Origin: Rhodospirillaceae bacterium
GTDB lineage: Bacteria; Pseudomonadota; Alphaproteobacteria; Puniceispirillales; Puniceispirillaceae
Length of the DNA: 28,534 bases
Assembly: GCA_002731315.1 (NCBI GenBank)
Contig: PCBG01000006.1
Location: 22,199-50,732 of the forward strand
Reading direction: 5' to 3'
Made by a program: the position numbers and the translations under genes
The notes under the pieces: model-generated
What the model was told of the DNA's origin: nothing
Databases searched by the model: none
Seen by the model: the letters and a program-made list of their open reading frames with translations, nothing else
Shown: positions 23,751-28,534 of the stretch, piece by piece
Layout of the letters: each line of letters starts with the position of its first letter
Numbering within the stretch: position 1 is the first letter of the stretch

Positions 23751-24482
23751 ATGAAGCAAATTGACGTAAAAGTACAAGACCTGGAAGGCAACTTTCATCC
23801 CAGAAATTTCCAGATTGAAAGAATGTATAACTTTGGTTCTGCGACGCGAGATCCCGACGCCGCCATTGCCCATCAGGAAGAAGTGGCAAAGTCCGGTATT
23901 TTCATTGCCTCCAATGTGCCTGCTCCGCGTATTTACCCCATCGGACTGCATTCCCTCGACACCCAGAGCACTGTCTTCGTGCAATCTGAAAAGACTTCTG
24001 GTGAGGTAGAAATCGTAATTCATGTGGGTAAAGAAATTCATGTGGGCGTTGGAAGCGACCACACTGACAGAGCACTTGAAACCGTCTCCATTCCCGGCTC
24101 AAAACAAGCATGCGTCAATCATCTCGCAACCGTCTTCTGGCCGTGGGATGAAATTGCAGAAACTTGGGATGATTGCATACTTAGGAGTTGGGTAAATGAC
24201 AGGCTTTACCAGGAAGTCGGTGTCGATAAATTCCTGTCGCCACCTGATATCCTGGCAGTCTTGAAAGAGCGCGTGACTAATCTTCCTAAACAAAATTACA
24301 TGGTTTATTGCGGTACCTATGTGAGTGTCGACAAGGCACTAGGGTATGGCAATGATTGGCGCTATCAATTGGCAGCGCCGCAGTTGAACAGGCAAATTGA
24401 TGCCCAGTACGACGTTGTTGATATTCTCGACGAAGTAAAACCTGGGTTTCGGGTGCCGTTCTTCAATCCTCAAGATAGATAG
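23751..24482 (+). CDS. DUF2848 family protein
   Basis: This 243-residue protein of the DUF2848 family is recognised by the motif HVGVGSDHTDRALE at about 97-110 and the following SIPGSKQ and WPWDEI elements. The family has a fold like fumarylacetoacetate hydrolase, but to my knowledge no firm biochemical role. It has no signal peptide, so it should be cytoplasmic. It follows the TauD-like gene by three bases and precedes the binding-protein gene by 39 bases, placing it between oxidation and import of the same solute. A hydrolase or lyase acting after hydroxylation is a plausible inference. The two adjacent GKEIHVG/GSDHTDR His-Asp residues could form a metal site. Confidence 0.85.
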   Translation: MKQIDVKVQDLEGNFHPRNFQIERMYNFGSATRDPDAAIAHQEEVAKSGIFIASNVPAPRIYPIGLHSLDTQSTVFVQSEKTSGEVEIVIHVGKEIHVGVGSDHTDRALETVSIPGSKQACVNHLATVFWPWDEIAETWDDCILRSWVNDRLYQEVGVDKFLSPPDILAVLKERVTNLPKQNYMVYCGTYVSVDKALGYGNDWRYQLAAPQLNRQIDAQYDVVDILDEVKPGFRVPFFNPQDR

Positions 24483-24521
24483 ATTGTATTCTAGATATCC
24501 AAATCAACGGGAGGGATAACA

Positions 24522-26096
24522 ATGCAAAAACAAAAGAAAAAGCTGATGCTGACAGCTGTGGCTTCCATGGCCTTGACTGCCATTGCGGGCGCAGCATCAG
24601 CAGAAACGCTTATTGTGGCATCGCCGCAAGTTCCAGAAGGGTTCGATGGTGACGCCCTGAAAACACACACCCAGAACGTGGTTGTCCAGACCTACGAGAA
24701 CCTTGTTGTTTATGGCAAGAAAGTCGTGGATGGACGCACCGTCAACGATCCGGGAACAGTCGAGCCTCATCTTGCTGAGAGCTGGAAAATTTCCGAAGAT
24801 GGAAAAACATGGGTCTTCAAGCTGCGTGAGGGTATAAAAAGCCCGTATGGAAATGAGCTAACTGCCGATGACGTAGAATGGAGTTGGTCAAAGTCTTTTG
24901 CCCAAAAACGGACTGGTAATTTCATTGCGCGTGTTTCCAACGTGGTTGGTGTGAAAGCCCTGTCCAAATATGAGGTCGAGTTTACTCTTTCTGCACCCAG
25001 TTCAATTTTTCTCAAGGCACTGACTTTGTATGTGCCAGGTATTTATGACTCGACCGAGGTAAAGAAGCACGCAACAGATGAAGATCCTTGGGGCTTGAAG
25101 TGGATGCAGTCAAATACTGCTGGCTTTGGCGCGTATCATCTTGATTCGTTGCGCCCTGACGATCAGGCGGTCTATGTAGCCAACAAAAACTACTTTGGTG
25201 GTAATTTGTATTTCGACCGCGTGATTTATAAAGAGGTTCCGTCAGAGGCAAGTCGGGTCACGCTTCTGAAAACTGGGCAGGTTCATCTGATCGACCGTCC
25301 TTCCATCCAGAAGGTTGTAGACTTGCAAAAAGACTCGAACGTCAAAGTGGATCGTGCATCTGGTCGCTCAATAGCCTCGGCCAGAATGAATCCAAAATGC
25401 AAGCCCTTCGACGATGTGCGCGTGCGTCAGGCCTTTAACTATGCTGTCGACAAAGATGCACTGAATAATGCAGTGTTTGCGGGTCAGGCCGACATCGCAA
25501 AAAGTGTGGTGCCGCCAATAGTGGATGGCTACAACCCTGACCACTTCGACTATGATTACAATCCAGAAAAAGCCAAAGCATTGCTTGCGGAGGCAGGCTT
25601 CCCGAATGGTATATCCGAGCCTATCAAGCTACTTTATGCAGATGCATTCTGGCATCAAGAGCCAGTAGCTATTCAAGTGGCTGACATGTTGAAGAAGGTA
25701 GGCGTGAACATACAGCCTACACGCGTTACCACTTCAGAAATGCGTGCCAAAGGATCTCCAAAAGAGATGAGCATGTGCTTCTTTACATGGGAAGATGGTC
25801 CGATCGTACTTGATCCTGTTTATACAATGTACCTGATCTCACACTCTAAAGGAGTGTCTAACAGATCGGCCTATTCGAACGCCAGAGTCGACGAGTTGAT
25901 CGACATGTCTCGTGAAGAGCTCGACGCTGGCAAGCGCTTGTCAATGATGGATGAAGCTCAAAAGCTTTGGGTGACAGACGCACCTTGGATCCTGACGGCT
26001 TATCCCGCAACATTTGAGGCAATGAACCCAAAAGTTAATGGGTGGGTGCATTACCCCGATGAGCATGAGCGCTGGCGCGAACTGCAGATGAACTAG
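24522..26096 (+). CDS. ABC transporter substrate-binding protein, family 5 (second system)
   Basis: This 524-residue periplasmic solute-binding protein serves the second Dpp/Opp-type importer. It has a Sec signal: MQKQKKK, a hydrophobic core, and a cleavage site after ASA at residue 27. No lipobox is visible. Family features include LAESWKISEDGKTWVFKLREG, DDVEWSWSKSF, the VRQAFNYAVDKDALN element, and YNPEKAKALLAEAGFPNG. A GGGAGG ribosome site precedes the ATG. It differs clearly from the first binding protein at 6.4-7.9 kb in sequence, so the two systems probably take different ligands. A perfect hairpin follows 10 bases after the stop. Confidence 0.95.
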   Translation: MQKQKKKLMLTAVASMALTAIAGAASAETLIVASPQVPEGFDGDALKTHTQNVVVQTYENLVVYGKKVVDGRTVNDPGTVEPHLAESWKISEDGKTWVFKLREGIKSPYGNELTADDVEWSWSKSFAQKRTGNFIARVSNVVGVKALSKYEVEFTLSAPSSIFLKALTLYVPGIYDSTEVKKHATDEDPWGLKWMQSNTAGFGAYHLDSLRPDDQAVYVANKNYFGGNLYFDRVIYKEVPSEASRVTLLKTGQVHLIDRPSIQKVVDLQKDSNVKVDRASGRSIASARMNPKCKPFDDVRVRQAFNYAVDKDALNNAVFAGQADIAKSVVPPIVDGYNPDHFDYDYNPEKAKALLAEAGFPNGISEPIKLLYADAFWHQEPVAIQVADMLKKVGVNIQPTRVTTSEMRAKGSPKEMSMCFFTWEDGPIVLDPVYTMYLISHSKGVSNRSAYSNARVDELIDMSREELDAGKRLSMMDEAQKLWVTDAPWILTAYPATFEAMNPKVNGWVHYPDEHERWRELQMN

Positions 26097-26106
26097 AAAA
26101 AATAAA

Positions 26107-26136
26107 GCATTGCCGACAGACCAATGTCGGCAATGC
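26107..26136 (+). terminator. Intra-operon hairpin after the second binding-protein gene
   Basis: A perfect 12-bp stem (26107-26118 with 26125-26136) closes a 6-base loop GACCAA. It lies 10 bases after the binding-protein stop and 48 bases before the permease ATG. A T-run occurs only later (26154-26161), so it is not a textbook intrinsic terminator. It probably limits or stabilises transcripts so that the binding protein is made in excess of the permeases. Confidence 0.75.
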
Positions 26137-26184
26137 CCTTTGGCTTATTTCAGATTTTTTTAACGAAGCAGAAAACTGCACCCC

Positions 26185-27198
26185 ATGAAGTTTTCACATT
26201 TTATTTTACGCCGCGCGCTGATGGTAATTCCACTATTGGTTGGTGTGCTATTTCTAACATTTATGCTCGTAAGGGTCGGCGGGCTTGATCCAGTCGGATT
26301 GTTGGCAGGACCAACAGCAACGGCTGAAGAATTTGAAATGATCCGAGAAGAGCTTGGGTTGAACGAGCCTCTTTGGAAACAGTTTGTAATATACACAAGC
26401 CATGTCATTCAAGGCGATCTAGGAGAAAGCTGGCTATCAAACAGGCCTGTTCTCGAAGATATAGGCTCTAGAGCAATAATTTCGCTGGAGCTTCTGTTCT
26501 GGGGAATTGGAATTGGCACACTAATAGGCGTACCGCTGGGCTTGCGCGCAGCGTTTCGGCCCAATGGACGCTTTGACCAGACCACCCGTATCTTGTCCTT
26601 GCTTGGCTTTTCCATTCCAACCTACTGGCTTGGTTTGGTCATGCTCTTCGTCTTTTTCTATCTACTACGATGGGCACCACCTGGAATGGGCCGAATTTCC
26701 TTAATGGTAAGCCCACCAGATTTTGTGACTGGCAGCTATTTGATCGATGGTATTATTAGTGCCAACTGGCGTGCCGCCTATTCCTCCCTCACACACTTGA
26801 TCCTTCCAGTTATCTGCCTTGCCATTGTCTCAGCAGCCCCAATCATAAAGCAAACGAGGGCTATAGCCCTCGAAGTGATTTCGTCTGATACTGTCAGATT
26901 TGCCAGAGCATCAGGCCTGCGCACTAAGACAGTTCGCAGTATTGTTTTCAGAAACAGTGCCACTCCAATTGTCACATTTGTTGGTACTGAAATAACAGGT
27001 CTTGTTGGGACAATGTCCCTGATTGAATATGTTTTCGCTTGGGGCGGGCTTGGACAGTACGGACTAAATGCGATTGTGCGTGGGGATTTCACAGCTGTTC
27101 AAGGTTACGTTCTGGTCCTCGCACTTTTTTCAGTAATAGTCTTTCTTGCGGTTGATATAATCATCGCAATAATCGAGCCGAGGGCGGATTTGAAGTAA
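26185..27198 (+). CDS. ABC transporter permease, DppB type (second system)
   Basis: This 337-residue inner-membrane subunit has a first helix at about 10-30 (LMVIPLLVGVLFLTFMLV), then VGGLDPVGLLAGPTATAEE where DppB proteins carry their PGD-type segment. Several helices follow, and an EAA coupling loop (FARASGLRTKTVRSIVFRN) precedes TPIVTFVGTEI. It ends with IIEPRADLK. It overlaps the next permease gene by one base (TAATG), so the two are translated together. It is clearly a different protein from the first DppB-like permease, although it has the same layout. Confidence 0.94.
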   Translation: MKFSHFILRRALMVIPLLVGVLFLTFMLVRVGGLDPVGLLAGPTATAEEFEMIREELGLNEPLWKQFVIYTSHVIQGDLGESWLSNRPVLEDIGSRAIISLELLFWGIGIGTLIGVPLGLRAAFRPNGRFDQTTRILSLLGFSIPTYWLGLVMLFVFFYLLRWAPPGMGRISLMVSPPDFVTGSYLIDGIISANWRAAYSSLTHLILPVICLAIVSAAPIIKQTRAIALEVISSDTVRFARASGLRTKTVRSIVFRNSATPIVTFVGTEITGLVGTMSLIEYVFAWGGLGQYGLNAIVRGDFTAVQGYVLVLALFSVIVFLAVDIIIAIIEPRADLK

Positions 27199-28079
27199 TG
27201 AACAATTCATCCTCAAATCGATGGACGCTGGCACGCTTTAAAAATAGAGCACGGGGCTTAGCGCGTTTGAGTCCAACCGCTACTGCCGGGGTAATTATCA
27301 TTTTATTCTTTGGCATCCTCGCCTTGTTTTCAAATCTGTTTATGCCGCACGATCCGGTGGCTTCATACACTGACAAGATATTGCAGCCTCCATCAGCAGA
27401 CCATTGGTTTGGCACTGATGGAAATGGCATGGATGTCTTCTCTCGTGTGATATATGGCGCAAAGTTTGGATTTGGAATTGCAATACCAGCGGTATTAATC
27501 TCGCTTGCCATCGGCCTGCCGGTTGGACTGATAGCAGGATATCGAGGCGGTATTTTAGACGAAGTCTTAATGCGCATCTTCGACGGTTTGAGGGTCTTTC
27601 CATCCATTATTCTTGCCCTGGCAGTGGTGGCCGCGACGGGGCAATCCTTACTGAATGTTGTATTGGTTTTGGGGTTCCTGGACAGTCCTGTCTTTGCAAG
27701 ACTAGTAAGATCAGAGGTGCTTTCACTGCGCTCTTCCATCTTTGTGGAAAGCGCAATCGCCGCAGGAAATCCAACTTGGCGAATACTCTTTGTGCACCTT
27801 CTTCCAAACTCCATTGAAGGCGCAATGGCACAGACCGCTGTTCGCGCTGCATGGGCTGTCAGAATAAGCGCTACTCTGGCATTTCTTGGCGTTGGCATTC
27901 AGGCTCCGACACCGGAATGGGGCGCCATGATCAGGCAGGGCACCGAATTCATGATCACCGGACAATGGTGGGTCGCCATTTTCCCGGGCGTTGCACTAAT
28001 CTTCCTCGTTTTTGGTCTTAATCTTTTTGGTGATGGCCTTCAGGACATCCTTGACCCAAGGCGGAGGGCCTCCAAATGA
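27198..28079 (+). CDS. ABC transporter permease, DppC type (second system)
   Basis: This 293-residue partner permease has an N-terminal cytoplasmic tail of about 30 residues, a first helix (TATAGVIIILFFGILALF), and the family motif WFGTDGNGMDVFSRVIYG. This is a GMDVFSR variant of the usual GRDxLSR. The EAA-type loop VESAIAAGNPTWRILFVHLLP follows, and it ends GDGLQDILDPRRRASK. It overlaps the ATPase start by an ATGA junction. It is intact and likely functional as the second half of the channel. Confidence 0.94.
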   Translation: MNNSSSNRWTLARFKNRARGLARLSPTATAGVIIILFFGILALFSNLFMPHDPVASYTDKILQPPSADHWFGTDGNGMDVFSRVIYGAKFGFGIAIPAVLISLAIGLPVGLIAGYRGGILDEVLMRIFDGLRVFPSIILALAVVAATGQSLLNVVLVLGFLDSPVFARLVRSEVLSLRSSIFVESAIAAGNPTWRILFVHLLPNSIEGAMAQTAVRAAWAVRISATLAFLGVGIQAPTPEWGAMIRQGTEFMITGQWWVAIFPGVALIFLVFGLNLFGDGLQDILDPRRRASK

Positions 28080-28534
28080 GCTTGCTCTCTGTCCAAGATT
28101 TACAGACTCATTTCATTTTTCGTGATATCGACTACCAACTTCGTGAAGCAAAGGCGCTTAATAAAGTCACCCTGTCTCTAAATGCCGGCGAGGTTCTTGG
28201 GATAGTTGGTGAAACTGGCGCCGGCAAGTCACTCACCGCACAATCTATTTGTGGTCTACTGCGTCCACCGGCCCAAATCGTTGGTGGCTCGGTTTTGTTT
28301 GATGGCAAGGAGCTCTTGTCTCTATCAGAAGATGAAATCAATGCTATTCGCGGTGCAGAGATCGCCATGGTGGTGCAAAACCCACGCAGTTCTCTCGACC
28401 CATTGACCCAGATTGGCAAGCAGCTGGTGCGCGTTCATCAAACGCATTCAGGCGGAACAATCCTAGAATCCAGACAGAAAGCGCTGGATATGATGCGAGC
28501 GGTTGGCATCCCCGATCCCTTGGGGCGGTTTAAC
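28076..28534 (+). CDS. ABC transporter ATPase, DppD type (3' partial)
   Basis: This is the first 153 codons of an ATP-binding subunit of the second importer, cut by the window end. It starts MSLLSVQDLQTHF at ATG 28076, overlapping the permease stop. Walker A GETGAGKS and a Q-loop in VVQNPRSSLDP are visible, in the order expected for an OppD/DppD NBD. The signature and Walker B lie beyond the window. Whether it is a single NBD or a fused double NBD, as in the first importer, cannot be seen. Confidence 0.93.
   Translation, partial: MSLLSVQDLQTHFIFRDIDYQLREAKALNKVTLSLNAGEVLGIVGETGAGKSLTAQSICGLLRPPAQIVGGSVLFDGKELLSLSEDEINAIRGAEIAMVVQNPRSSLDPLTQIGKQLVRVHQTHSGGTILESRQKALDMMRAVGIPDPLGRFN

Noticed and set aside
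1..28534. CRISPR arrays, tRNA/rRNA genes, insertion sequences or prophage parts
   Set aside because: I saw no spaced direct repeats, no cloverleaf-like tRNA stretch, and no transposase or integrase motif; the window is almost fully filled by metabolic and transport genes.

Overview
The window looks like a bacterial, probably alphaproteobacterial (possibly marine) catabolic region. The reasons are tightly overlapping operons (ATGA and TAATG junctions), two complete-looking family-5 (Dpp/Opp-type) ABC importers, many CoA-ester enzymes, and a GC content that wanders between genes. The organism is inferred from gene style only. I found no rRNA, tRNA, CRISPR array, transposase, integrase or transcription-factor gene.

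Region A (1-2584, plus strand): the 3' part of a YtcJ-like amidohydrolase whose start lies upstream of the window, overlapping a CobW/G3E metallochaperone GTPase by 4 bases.

Region B (12922 down to 2661, minus strand): a long run of genes read in the order acyl-CoA ligase, thiolase-like protein, DUF35 zinc-ribbon/OB fold fused to a degenerate SDR, cyclase-family hydrolase, then a peptide-type importer (binding protein, two permeases, one fused double-ATPase). The first four are almost gapless. The thiolase lacks the classical catalytic Cys and His, and the SDR half of its neighbour lacks the Tyr/Lys pair. This is reminiscent of thiolase-fold aldolases that work with a DUF35 partner. An Asp/Glu-racemase-like gene (13105-13875) diverges from this run.

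Region C (14035-15302, plus strand): a Prx5-type peroxiredoxin and a classical SDR with a TTG start.

Region D (20692 down to 15335, minus strand): acyl-CoA dehydrogenase, an amidohydrolase-2 relative that has lost most metal ligands, a PaaK-like CoA ligase, and a FadH/TMADH-like iron-sulfur flavoenzyme. The spacing suggests one operon that activates and then oxidises or reduces an acid as its CoA ester.

Region E (20817-28534, plus strand, divergent from D): a GMC oxidoreductase with a four-Cys iron-sulfur-type motif, a TauD/TfdA-like dioxygenase with a long N-terminal extension, a DUF2848 protein, then a second family-5 importer (binding protein, two permeases, and an ATPase cut by the window end).

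Overall, two import-plus-degradation modules lie side by side. Each imports a small organic solute and modifies it through CoA ligation, hydrolysis or oxidation; the substrates cannot be told from sequence. Both importers carry a strong hairpin just after the binding-protein gene. The most unusual feature is that four enzymes (thiolase-like, SDR half, racemase-like, amidohydrolase-2) each lack the residues that define catalysis in their superfamily.
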